In this document: piece after piece, positions 8,084 through 14,951 of the stretch
Layout of the letters: every line of letters starts with the position of its first letter
Numbering within the stretch: the first letter of the stretch is position 1
DNA from: Candidatus Saccharibacteria bacterium CG10_big_fil_rev_8_21_14_0_10_47_8
Lineage (GTDB): Bacteria > Patescibacteriota > Saccharimonadia > Saccharimonadales > UBA10212
Direction: 5' to 3'
Assembly (NCBI GenBank): GCA_002793885.1
Contig: PFEG01000041.1
Location: 1 to 35,561, forward strand
Length of the DNA stretch: 35,561 nucleotides
Notes under the pieces: generated by a model
Told to the model about the DNA's origin: nothing
Seen by the model: only the letters and a program-made list of their open reading frames with translations
The model's database searches: none
Program-made: the position numbers and the translations under genes

Positions 8084-8626
8084 ATGACTAAACGTTATGA
8101 TTCCAGCCGACAATGGTACGCCATTCATACCTACAGTGGCTATGAAGAAAAAGTGGCTGAAAGTATTCGCCAGCGTGCCGAGTCTTTGGATATGGGAGAC
8201 AAGATCTTTCAAGTCCTTGTGCCAAAAGAAAAAATGATAGAGATCAAAAATGGTAAGCGTAGGGTTGTAGAAAAGCGTATCTTTCAAGGTTACGTTCTGG
8301 TGGAGATGAAGTTGTACGAGGACGCCTGGTATATTGTGCGCAATACTCCAAACGTGACCGGTTTTGTGGGTACCGGCACAGAGCCAACTCCTGTTGAAGC
8401 TGACGAAATCGCCAAGATACTAAAACGTATGGGCCGCGATGAGCCAAAGCACAAGTTTGACTACCGAGTCGGAGAAGTTGTCAACATAGTTGACGGCCCG
8501 TTCAAGGGCTTTGACGGAGCTATCAACGAAATAGACGCCCAAAAGGGCAAACTAAAAGTTCTTGTAAACATGTTTGGCCGTGAAACGCCGGTTGAGCTTG
8601 ACGGTCTACAGGTAAAGAGAGTTTAG
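8084..8626 (+). CDS. nusG: Transcription termination/antitermination factor NusG
   Basis: A 180-aa NusG that binds the RNA polymerase clamp and couples transcription to Rho or ribosomes. The NGN domain starts at RQWYAIHTYSGYEEKVAESI and contains FQGYVLVEM and VRNTPNVTGFVG. The C-terminal KOW domain is GEVVNIVDGPFKGFDGAINEIDAQKGKLKVLVNMFGRETPVELD. All family landmarks and the normal length are present. It lies 17 nt after secE in the same operon. Confidence 0.97.
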   Translation: MTKRYDSSRQWYAIHTYSGYEEKVAESIRQRAESLDMGDKIFQVLVPKEKMIEIKNGKRRVVEKRIFQGYVLVEMKLYEDAWYIVRNTPNVTGFVGTGTEPTPVEADEIAKILKRMGRDEPKHKFDYRVGEVVNIVDGPFKGFDGAINEIDAQKGKLKVLVNMFGRETPVELDGLQVKRV

Positions 8627-8786
8627 TTATGGCTGCATCACTCCATTGCACATTGCATATTGCACATTTATCATTGATTGATCATTTTACATTTACCAGG
8701 TTCGAAAAGGGCCAAGTGGCAAATGCCAAATCATCAAAAATTGTAAACTGTAAATTGATAACTAAGCAGACGAAAGGAGGCGTATA
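8627..8786. repeat. Low-complexity AT-rich gap before rplK
   Basis: The first half of this 160-bp gap repeats short words such as ATTGCACATT, ATTGCATATT and CATTGATTGATCATT. The second half has AATTGTAAACTGTAAATTG, in roughly the inverse sense. The same kind of sequence fills 20008-20170 before recR. The end carries the rplK ribosome-binding site AAAGGAGG. No promoter or terminator is convincing. Confidence 0.5.
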
Positions 8787-9215
8787 GTGGCTAAAGAAGT
8801 TAAGGCAAGTTTAAAACTAAAAATTAGAGGCGGGCAGGCCAGTGCCGCGCCGCCGGTTGGCTCAACGCTGGGCCAGTATGGCGTTAACATGATGGATTTT
8901 ATTAACCCGTTTAACGAAGAAACCAAAGACCGTATGGGCCAGAATCTAACGGTTCACGTATCTATTTATGAGGACCGAACCATGAGCTGGCGAGTTGTTG
9001 GGACGCCTACCGACGAGTTGATTCTATCGGCACTTAAAGTAGATAAAGGGTCCGGTGAACCAAACAAGATAAAGCTAGATAAAAAGCTAAGTGACGCTCA
9101 GTTAACTGAGATTGCTGAGGCCAAAGCCGGCGATATGAATACAGAAGATATTGATGCGGTTAAGAAAATGGTTGTCGGCACAGCTCGCAGTATGGGCATA
9201 GAAATCGAGAGCTAA
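8787..9215 (+). CDS. rplK: 50S ribosomal protein L11
   Basis: L11 forms the GTPase-associated centre with 23S rRNA and the L10-L12 stalk. The 142-aa protein shows the N-terminal KASLKLKIRGGQASAAPPVGSTLGQYGVN, corresponding to the proline-containing PPVGxxLGQ factor-binding loop. The C-terminal rRNA-binding domain includes VDKGSGEPNK and KKMVVGTARSMGI. Translation starts at GTG 8787 behind AAAGGAGG. The usual direct rplK-rplA junction is interrupted here by a 92-codon gene. Confidence 0.97.
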   Translation: MAKEVKASLKLKIRGGQASAAPPVGSTLGQYGVNMMDFINPFNEETKDRMGQNLTVHVSIYEDRTMSWRVVGTPTDELILSALKVDKGSGEPNKIKLDKKLSDAQLTEIAEAKAGDMNTEDIDAVKKMVVGTARSMGIEIES

Positions 9216-9227
9216 AGAGTTTTTAGG

Positions 9228-9506
9228 ATGGCAGATTCAACAGAACGCACAATAGGAAACCTTGGTAGTGAGCAAAGAATACGCTCAATACAGAGTGGGG
9301 AAGAACTCCAAGGCCGACCACTAGGGGAAATAGTCGAGTACGCTGGTAACGTTTTGCATTTTGCTCTTGAGGGTCGCTCTTCTGAGGAAATTGCAACGGT
9401 AGGACACAGAATCATTGAGGTACTCAGGCACATGATAGCTGAGCAGGAGCCAGTAGAGCAAAAGTCAGTTGAGCAGTTATCATCCCATGCCGACGACGTG
9501 TATTAA
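9228..9506 (+). CDS. Small unknown protein between rplK and rplA
   Basis: A 92-aa acidic protein that I do not recognise. It is predicted to be mostly helical (ERTIGNLGSEQRIRSIQ..., GEIVEYAGNVLHFALEG, EEIATVGHRIIEVLRHMIAEQE) and ends in a Glu/Gln-rich tail. An AAAGAG sequence (9214-9219) lies 8 nt before the ATG. Its position inside the ribosomal protein operon and its clean reading frame support a real gene, but no conserved motif supports a function. Confidence 0.6.
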   Translation: MADSTERTIGNLGSEQRIRSIQSGEELQGRPLGEIVEYAGNVLHFALEGRSSEEIATVGHRIIEVLRHMIAEQEPVEQKSVEQLSSHADDVY

Positions 9507-9531
9507 ATATAACTAAATTAAGTATGTGGGA

Positions 9532-9546
9532 GAGCTTTAAAAGCTC
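9532..9546 (+). promoter_or_regulatory. Small hairpin in the rplA leader
   Basis: GAGCTT (9532-9537), a TAA loop and AAGCTC (9541-9546) form a 6-bp hairpin 24 nt before the rplA start codon. It might contribute to L1 autoregulation or to mRNA processing; the sequence alone does not show which. No T-tract follows, so it is not a terminator. Confidence 0.35.
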
Positions 9547-9570
9547 GCTAACACCACGGAAGGATACGAA

Positions 9571-10578
9571 ATGACCAAGAAAGAAGAACAGATCACAGAA
9601 ACCGAAATAAAAGAAACAAAGCAAGCAAGTGTCAAAGCCGTTTCAAAAAAGCTTGCAGTTAAAAAGCTAAAGACCGACAAGGTTGTCGAAATACAGGCCA
9701 CCGAAGAGATTGTTGAGCAAACCGATGCGAAAGACACCGATAAACCATCGGAGCCTTTGGCAAAATCGGGTAAGCGAAGCGCCCAGGCTCTCGAAGAAGC
9801 CCAAGAGAAAAAAGCTAAAGAAACTCGCAAAGCCAAAAAAACAACAACTGAAAGTCAAGAAGCTAAAAAGTCCACAAAAAAGCCAACCCGCTCAAAGTTG
9901 GAACGGGCTGGTAAAAAATTCAGAGAAGCCGCCAAGCTGGTTGATAAGTCAAAAACTTACACCTTGGTTGAAGCCTTAGAATTAGCTACAAAGACCAGCC
10001 CAACAAAATTTGACGCGACTGTTGAGCTGCACATTAACTTAAATGTTGACCCCAAGCAGGCTGATCAAAATATCCGCGGTGTAGTGGCCCTGCCGGCTGG
10101 AACTGGTAAGCCTGTCCGCGTAGCGGTTCTGGCCGATGCGGACGACGCAGGTAAGGCTCAAAAGGCCGGGGCAGATATTGTCGGCAGCGATGAGCTGTTT
10201 CAACAGTTAGACAAAGAGAACATAAACTTTGATGTGCTAATAGCTACCCCCGCGTTAATGCAGCGATTGAGTAAATACGCCCGTTTGCTTGGGCCGCGCG
10301 GACTGATGCCCAATCCTAAAAGCGGAACAGTAACTGCCGATGTAGCAAAAGCCGTAGCCGAAGCCAAAGCCGGCCGGGTAGAATACCGGGTGGACAGCAA
10401 CGGCATAATCCACCTGGGTATTGGAAAGGTAGGCTTTGGGGCGAGTAAACTTACGCAAAACGCCGAGGCTGTAATAGCTAGCATACGGGCTGCTAAGCCG
10501 GCCGGTTTAAAGAGTACCTACATTAAGTCTCTGTACATCTCAAGCACCATGGGCCCTAGTATCAATACACAGCCCTAA
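9571..10578 (+). CDS. rplA: 50S ribosomal protein L1 with long charged N-terminal extension
   Basis: The L1 core begins near residue 109 (KLERAGKKFREAAKLVDKSKTYTLVEAL). It contains the classic VELHINLNVDPKQADQNIRGVVALP segment, VLADADDAGKAQKAGADIVG, and LGPRGLMPNPKSGTV, then ends in IKSLYISSTMGPSI. It binds 23S rRNA at the E-site stalk and, in many bacteria, its own mRNA. The roughly 105 residues before the core are almost entirely Lys, Glu, Ala, Thr and Ser with no fold, which brings the protein to 335 aa against about 230 normally. An AAGGA site lies before the ATG. Confidence 0.96.
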   Translation: MTKKEEQITETEIKETKQASVKAVSKKLAVKKLKTDKVVEIQATEEIVEQTDAKDTDKPSEPLAKSGKRSAQALEEAQEKKAKETRKAKKTTTESQEAKKSTKKPTRSKLERAGKKFREAAKLVDKSKTYTLVEALELATKTSPTKFDATVELHINLNVDPKQADQNIRGVVALPAGTGKPVRVAVLADADDAGKAQKAGADIVGSDELFQQLDKENINFDVLIATPALMQRLSKYARLLGPRGLMPNPKSGTVTADVAKAVAEAKAGRVEYRVDSNGIIHLGIGKVGFGASKLTQNAEAVIASIRAAKPAGLKSTYIKSLYISSTMGPSINTQP

Positions 10579-10618
10579 GCAACCCATAAAACCACAACGA
10601 GTTGACGCTTGCGGCTAG

Positions 10619-10646
10619 TTGTAATTATCAGTTAGACTATTAATAT
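10619..10646 (+). promoter_or_regulatory. Possible dcd promoter
   Basis: TTGTAA (10619-10624) and TAATAT (10641-10646) are 16 bp apart. The transcript would start near 10653, about 15 nt before the dcd ATG. AAGGAG (10647-10652) falls just upstream of that start, so either the promoter or the ribosome-binding site assignment may be wrong. Confidence 0.35.
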
Positions 10647-10667
10647 AAGGAGTTAGGGGCGTATTTA

Positions 10668-11372
10668 ATGGCGGTATTTAGTAACAAGCAAATTCGTGAA
10701 GCCATTAAGAGTGGCCACATTATCTGCCACCCCCTGGTTGATAGCTATATTGCTGGCAGTAGTTTAGATGTGACACTCGGATACTGGTTCTACCGGACCG
10801 AAAGGACCGGCAGCAGCGGTTTCTATAACCCATTCGATAAAAGCGACGTCGATCGTTACTTTGACGGACCCTATAAAGCCGAAGCCCACGAAAAGTGGGC
10901 TAGCATTAACGGCCGAAAGCTATTTAAAGGTATACCCCCGAAGCATCCAATAATCGTGTTAAGGCCAGGCGAGAGAATTCTTGCCCATACCCATGAGTTC
11001 ATAGGTATAAAAGCTCCAGGCACTAGCACTATGCAAGCTCGTAGTACGTGGGGCCGCAGTGGTATATCGGCCTGTTTGGACGCCGGTTGGGGAGACCCCG
11101 GATATATTAACCGCTGGACAATGGAAATATATAATATGAACCAGCATGAGAGCGTGGCCATACCTGTTGGAGAACGAATTGCCCAGATGGTTTTTTACGA
11201 AACCGGCCCTGTCGAAGGCGAATACGCAAAACTAAGTGGCAAATACCAATCCGGGAGGGGTACCGAGCTTTCAAAAATAATTAAAACGTGGACTCCGGGG
11301 CAGCTGCTGCCGAGAGCATATAAAGATAGCCGAACAATGCCGTTGAAAATTAAAGGTTTAAAGATTCTGTAG
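10668..11372 (+). CDS. dcd: dCTP deaminase family protein
   Basis: A 234-aa member of the trimeric dUTPase/dCTP deaminase superfamily, expected to convert dCTP to dUTP (or dUMP if bifunctional). Landmarks are the N-terminal FSNKQIREAIKSGHIICHPL, GSSLDVTLG, VLRPGERILAHTHEFIGI, the SxxGRSGISACLDAGWGDPGY nucleotide-binding stretch, and WTMEIYN with the Glu expected to be catalytic. It is longer than the typical 170-190 aa because of an insertion around residues 45-90 (tyrosine and charged residues). The next gene is a thymidylate kinase/ThyX-like fusion 32 nt downstream, so the pair covers steps toward dTDP. Confidence 0.85.
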   Translation: MAVFSNKQIREAIKSGHIICHPLVDSYIAGSSLDVTLGYWFYRTERTGSSGFYNPFDKSDVDRYFDGPYKAEAHEKWASINGRKLFKGIPPKHPIIVLRPGERILAHTHEFIGIKAPGTSTMQARSTWGRSGISACLDAGWGDPGYINRWTMEIYNMNQHESVAIPVGERIAQMVFYETGPVEGEYAKLSGKYQSGRGTELSKIIKTWTPGQLLPRAYKDSRTMPLKIKGLKIL

Positions 11373-11404
11373 GTGGATATGCAGGCGTTACTAAAGGATA
11401 AAGC

Positions 11405-13414
11405 ATGCAAAACCACCCCGGAATATTTATAGTCATAGAAGGCTCAGACGGGTCTGGTAAAACAACTCAATTTAACCTGCTGAAGGAGCGTCTTGAAGCA
11501 GTCGGTTATGATGTTGAAGTATTTAAATTTCCACAATATGACCAGGACTCTAGTCACTTTGTGCGTCGCTATTTGAATGGTGACTATGGCCCCGCCAGTG
11601 ATATTAATCCATATACAGCCTCCTTGTTTTACGCGCTAGATCGTTTTGAAGGAGCTCCACGGATTAGAAAAGCTCTTGAAGCAAGCAAGGTTGTACTGTC
11701 CGACAGGTATGCTGGCGCCAATATGGCTCACCAAGGGTCAAAATTCGCTAGTGCCGCCGAAAAACGTGGCTTTTTTATCTGGGCTGATAGCATGGAATTT
11801 CAATTACTGGGCATCCCGCGGCCGAATATAAATATATACCTGAGAGTACCGGCGGAAGTGTCGTTTGAGTTAATTGCAAAACGAGCAGCACGTAGCTACA
11901 CCGATAAAACACATGATGAGCATGAAGCCGATATCAATCATCTAAAACAAGCCGTTGAAACCTATGATTTACTGTGCCAGTTATTCCCCAAGGACTTCTA
12001 TGCCGTTGACTGTACCGATGGCGGACAAATGCTTAGTATTCCGACAATCAATGATCACATATGGCAGTATTTGCAGCCGTTTTTGAGTAGTATGCCTAAA
12101 CATCAACCGCACAGTAAAACAGTCAGACTGAGTGGCCCTCCAATCCCCGAGTCGCAGGACAATCGCGGACCCGGCATAACTAATTTTGATATTGACATCC
12201 AAGGCCAGCCGCTTAAGATTAAGTTGAATCATCTTAGCCTTTTAGCGGCCCGCAACTTGGTGGCAACCATGGGTATAGATGCCCAACTGAGGCTTAGTAA
12301 GAAAACAGCTGTTTACGAGCCCAAGCTCCATAGCCAGCAACTTCTCAAACGCTATAGGCAGATTATGGCAGAAACCATCGCGCGCCATCAATTAATGCTA
12401 AAGCTCTTACAAAAATCTAATAAAACTAACTCTAAGCCAACAGGCGTACTACTAGCAGCCACGCCTTTAGCATATTTTTGTGATGTTGACATCCGGGGTG
12501 AATCATCTGCACTACAAAAATTAATTATAGAAATGTCTGATTCGAAGTTAGCTGAGCTTGGTATGATAAGCCAGACTTTGTACTCTTCGGCACACAAAAA
12601 ACGCCCGAACGATTTTAAAACTCCAGAAATCCAAAAGTTAAAACAAGTGTTTAGCGATAACACTAACAACATGGTTGGCAAGTTACCCCAAACGTTGGGC
12701 AACCCCGATACTCTGCTCCGGCTTATCGCAGCCCGGCCGCGCAACGAGTTCGATCTAATAAATGATGCCGTCTACAAAAACAGTTCGCTCGACAGATCAG
12801 AAGTTTTATCGGCTATTGATAATCTTAGCTACGAACTAAAAACAGAATTACTAAAGCATTACTTCGAAGCGCTTGAATCTGAACCTAGTACGGCCCAAGC
12901 GATCAGCTACGAGTGGGAAATGCTAGCCAGCGGAGTAACCCTAGACTATCTCCTCCGAAACAGGCTGTTAGACCGGGTAATTTTGCAGTCGGCAACCCCA
13001 CGCTATGGCTACGAAGTCCCCGATTGGGTGAGCAGTGCCGGTATCGAGGAGCTATTTACTGAATGTTTCGATGATAGCCTGACTTTATTTAGCGAGTTGC
13101 AATCCGGCGGCCATGAAGAAGAAGCCCAGTACGCCGTGTTGATGGGCCACCGGCTTAGATGGCAGGTAACCATGTCGCTTAACAAAATTCTACGTTTTAA
13201 AGTCTTAACTGGTGACTCTAATTGTCCTGCCGAAGCCAAGTCCTTGTATGAATCCATGCAGCTGGCAATCAGCCAGACTCATCCGTTAATCGGAGAGTGG
13301 CTAATAGCCCAGGAAACCCCGAGACAACTCAGAACGGCTACTACACCGAAAGTTAATAGAGCCGCAAGGCACCAAAAAAAGCACCCTAAAAAACCGACCC
13401 AGGATAACTTGTAA
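11405..13414 (+). CDS. tmk: Thymidylate kinase fused to a ThyX-like domain
   Basis: A 669-aa fusion. Residues 1-225 are thymidylate kinase (dTMP to dTDP): P-loop GSDGSGKT (13-20), DRYAGAN (100-106) and a basic lid around 159-175. From about 258 the protein resembles the tandem ThyX-like (flavin-dependent thymidylate synthase) proteins. A first unit has NFDIDIQGQPLKIKLN, YEPK and LLAATPLAYFCDVDIRGE. A second (about 505-635) has TPRYGYEVPDW, EEEAQYAVLMGHRLRWQVTMSLN and SQTHPLIGEW. The RHRx7S signature appears as R518-N-R with Gln in place of the Ser, so catalysis by this domain is doubtful. The C-terminus is basic. The stop codon lies inside a 9-bp direct repeat of the following MITE-like element. 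Confidence 0.85.
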   Translation: MQNHPGIFIVIEGSDGSGKTTQFNLLKERLEAVGYDVEVFKFPQYDQDSSHFVRRYLNGDYGPASDINPYTASLFYALDRFEGAPRIRKALEASKVVLSDRYAGANMAHQGSKFASAAEKRGFFIWADSMEFQLLGIPRPNINIYLRVPAEVSFELIAKRAARSYTDKTHDEHEADINHLKQAVETYDLLCQLFPKDFYAVDCTDGGQMLSIPTINDHIWQYLQPFLSSMPKHQPHSKTVRLSGPPIPESQDNRGPGITNFDIDIQGQPLKIKLNHLSLLAARNLVATMGIDAQLRLSKKTAVYEPKLHSQQLLKRYRQIMAETIARHQLMLKLLQKSNKTNSKPTGVLLAATPLAYFCDVDIRGESSALQKLIIEMSDSKLAELGMISQTLYSSAHKKRPNDFKTPEIQKLKQVFSDNTNNMVGKLPQTLGNPDTLLRLIAARPRNEFDLINDAVYKNSSLDRSEVLSAIDNLSYELKTELLKHYFEALESEPSTAQAISYEWEMLASGVTLDYLLRNRLLDRVILQSATPRYGYEVPDWVSSAGIEELFTECFDDSLTLFSELQSGGHEEEAQYAVLMGHRLRWQVTMSLNKILRFKVLTGDSNCPAEAKSLYESMQLAISQTHPLIGEWLIAQETPRQLRTATTPKVNRAARHQKKHPKKPTQDNL

Positions 13415-13416
13415 TC

Positions 13417-13550
13417 CTGACCCACACTCACTTTTTAACCTGAGATACCTCTACCCCTGTTAAGCAATTACATAAAATATCCGATCGGATCAAATATGTA
13501 ATTTTAACAGATAAAAAGCAAGATATACTTAAAAAAGTGAGTGGGGTCAT
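13417..13550. mobile_element. MITE-like palindromic element, 134 bp, flanked by a 9-bp direct repeat
   Basis: CTTGTAATC occurs at 13408-13416 and again at 13551-13559. Between the copies the left end GACCCACACTCACTTTTTAA (13419-13438) matches the inverse complement of 13529-13548 with two single-base indels. An inner pair, CTGTTAAGCAATTACATA (about 13457-13474) and TATGTAATTTTAACAG (about 13495-13510), is also inverted around a central ATCCGATCGGAT. There is no reading frame. A non-autonomous element with target duplication fits all of this. The left duplicate holds the tmk stop codon and the right one the -35 box of rplJ. Confidence 0.65.
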
Positions 13551-13551
13551 C

Positions 13552-13580
13552 TTGTAATCTGTGGCCAGGTTTGTTAAAAT
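13552..13580 (+). promoter_or_regulatory. rplJL promoter
   Basis: TTGTAA (13552-13557) and TAAAAT (13575-13580) are spaced by exactly 17 bp. The expected start near 13587 lies just before the L10 leader RNA. The -35 box is inside the right copy of the 9-bp repeat bordering the MITE-like element. Confidence 0.65.
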
Positions 13581-13586
13581 TGTACT

Positions 13587-13771
13587 TAAGATTACCAAAG
13601 ACAGTAGCTTTCGCTCAAAAGGCGGATTAATTCGCTATCGAGGTTGCAATGTAGAATTATAGGTTCTAATCGCTCCAACTTTGGTGTATCTAACCAAAGT
13701 TTTTTTATTGGCAGATAAGTGAAAACAGCCCCTTCACAACCTGGTAATAATCAGATTAAGGAGATTAATTA
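13587..13771 (+). ncRNA. L10 (rplJ) leader RNA
   Basis: The leader contains the L10-binding kink-turn pattern: ACCAAAGACAGTAGC (13594-13608) facing GCTATCGAGGT (13634-13644), with GTAGC pairing to GCTAT and the AAGACA/CGAGG internal loop typical of the family. ACCAAAG (13594-13600) can alternatively pair with CTTTGGT (13679-13685), which otherwise forms the 5' arm of a terminator. This is the logic known from B. subtilis rplJL, where L10 complexes promote attenuation. A strong AAGGAGATT precedes the rplJ start. Confidence 0.75.
13677..13706 (+). terminator. Attenuator terminator in the rplJ leader
   Basis: AACTTTGGT (13677-13685), a 7-nt loop and ACCAAAGTT (13693-13701) make a 9-bp stem; the T run extends to 13706. 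The gene starts 65 nt later, so this is a leader terminator and not an end-of-gene one. Confidence 0.8.
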
Positions 13772-14299
13772 ATGGCTCTAAGTAAACAGAAAAAGTCAGA
13801 CATAGTATCTGAGGTCAGCGATCTGCTGGCACGTTCAAAGCTGACCGTTATCGCAAGGTACAAGGGTACGCCCGTCAAAGCCATGCAACAGCTGCGTAAA
13901 GAGGCCTACGAAAACCACACGCAGGTGATGGTCATTAAAAACCGATTGGTTAAAAAAGCCATCGAGCAAAGCCCCACCTTCAAGGATATTGATACAAATA
14001 TCCTGCAAGGACAGCTACTGTACGCTTTTAGCGGGGAAGACGAAGTGGCTCCAGCCCAATCGCTGGCGAATTTCGCCAAACAGGAACCACAAATTGAATT
14101 TGTCGGCGCCTTAACGGCCGAAGGGCAATTGCTAGCGCCCCAAGATGTTAGCGCCTTGGCCCAACTGCCCAGTAAAGACCAATTGCGCGGCATATTGGCC
14201 GGTACTATCGCCGCTCCGCTTAGCAGTTTTGTAAGTGTGGCATCGGGTAATATTCGAGGCGTGCTAAACGTCCTGACCGCCCGAGCTGAAGCGATTTAA
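13772..14299 (+). CDS. rplJ: 50S ribosomal protein L10
   Basis: L10 anchors the L7/L12 dimers of the ribosomal stalk to 23S rRNA. The 175-aa protein shows the L10 N-terminus (KKSDIVSEVSDLLARSKLTVIARYKGTPVKAMQQLRKEAYENHTQVMVIKNRLVKKAI), the GQLLYAFSGEDEVAPAQSLANFAK region, and the C-terminal helix GNIRGVLNVLTARAEAI that binds L12. It is translated from an AAGGAGATT site and followed 32 nt later by rplL. Expression is probably controlled by its own leader. Confidence 0.97.
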   Translation: MALSKQKKSDIVSEVSDLLARSKLTVIARYKGTPVKAMQQLRKEAYENHTQVMVIKNRLVKKAIEQSPTFKDIDTNILQGQLLYAFSGEDEVAPAQSLANFAKQEPQIEFVGALTAEGQLLAPQDVSALAQLPSKDQLRGILAGTIAAPLSSFVSVASGNIRGVLNVLTARAEAI

Positions 14300-14331
14300 T
14301 CAGATAAGCAAGTTAAATAAGGAGATAAATT

Positions 14332-14763
14332 ATGGCCGAAAGTGAAGCCAAAGAGACAAAGAAAGAATCAAAGGTAGAAGTTCCTAAAGAGTTCGCGACT
14401 CTAGTGGAACAGTTGGACAAACTAAGCGCGCTAGAAATTAGCAAGTTCGTAAAGTTTTTAGAGGAGTACTGGAATGTTAGCGCGGCCGCACCCGCAATTG
14501 CCATAGCTGCCCCGGCAGGCGGCGATAATGGTGCCCCGGCTGCCGACGAAAAAAGCGAATATGACGTAATCCTTAAAGATGCCGGCGCCCAAAAGGTAGC
14601 CGTCATCAAGGCCGTCAAGGATATCACCGGCCTGGGACTAGGTGAATCTAAAGCTATCGTGGATAGCGTGCCCAAGGCTGTCAAAGAGAAGATTGCCAAA
14701 GACGAGGCTGAATCTATCAAAAAAACTCTTGAAGATGTTGGCGCTACCGCAGAGTTAGCTTAA
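14332..14763 (+). CDS. rplL: 50S ribosomal protein L7/L12
   Basis: L7/L12 recruits translation GTPases. The 143-aa protein has the N-terminal dimerisation helices (FATLVEQLDKLSALEISKFVKFLEEYW), an Ala/Pro/Gly hinge (AAAPAIAIAAPAGGDNGAPAADE) and the C-terminal domain EYDVILKDAGAQKVAVIKAVKDITGLGLGESKAIVDSVPKAVKEKIAKDEAESIKKTLEDVGATAEL. An extra Lys/Glu-rich 15 residues at the start make it slightly longer than the common 120-125 aa. A strong terminator follows. Confidence 0.97.
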   Translation: MAESEAKETKKESKVEVPKEFATLVEQLDKLSALEISKFVKFLEEYWNVSAAAPAIAIAAPAGGDNGAPAADEKSEYDVILKDAGAQKVAVIKAVKDITGLGLGESKAIVDSVPKAVKEKIAKDEAESIKKTLEDVGATAELA

Positions 14764-14785
14764 AAACTAACCAACAAAATTTCTC

Positions 14786-14821
14786 AAATACCCCGAGGGG
14801 ACAGCCTTTCGGGGTATTTTT
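14786..14821 (+). terminator. Intrinsic terminator of rplJL
   Basis: AAATACCCCGA (14786-14796) and TCGGGGTATTT (14809-14819) form an 11-bp stem around a 12-nt loop and run into a TTTTT tract (14817-14821). Confidence 0.88.
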
Positions 14822-14859
14822 GATACCTAGGTTGCCGTATTTATCCACAGACTAGCTAC

Positions 14860-14896
14860 TTGACACTTTGACTTGGAATACTAACTATGGTAATTT
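14860..14896 (+). promoter_or_regulatory. Promoter of the 14952 gene, two overlapping options
   Basis: TTGACA (14860-14865) is followed after 17 bp by AACTAT (14883-14888). TTGACT (14868-14873) is followed after 17 bp by TAATTT (14891-14896). Either would start transcription some 55 nt before the gene, just after the rplL terminator. Confidence 0.5.
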
Positions 14897-14951
14897 TGGG
14901 GTAGTTGAGGCCAAACAAAGATTTTAAGAGGCTGGGAGTCACCAAGCAACA

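Noticed and set aside
7898..8287. Minus-strand open frame across secE-nusG
   Set aside because: It lies opposite two certain genes, has no ribosome-binding site and no recognisable motif.
10595..10622. Inverted repeat ACAACgAG...CTaGTTGT after rplA as terminator
   Set aside because: One mismatch, a 13-nt loop and no T tract; too weak to call.
13417..13550. Terminator of tmk
   Set aside because: The arms are 90 bp apart and no stem-plus-T-tract is formed on the tmk strand; the flanking direct repeat fits insertion better.
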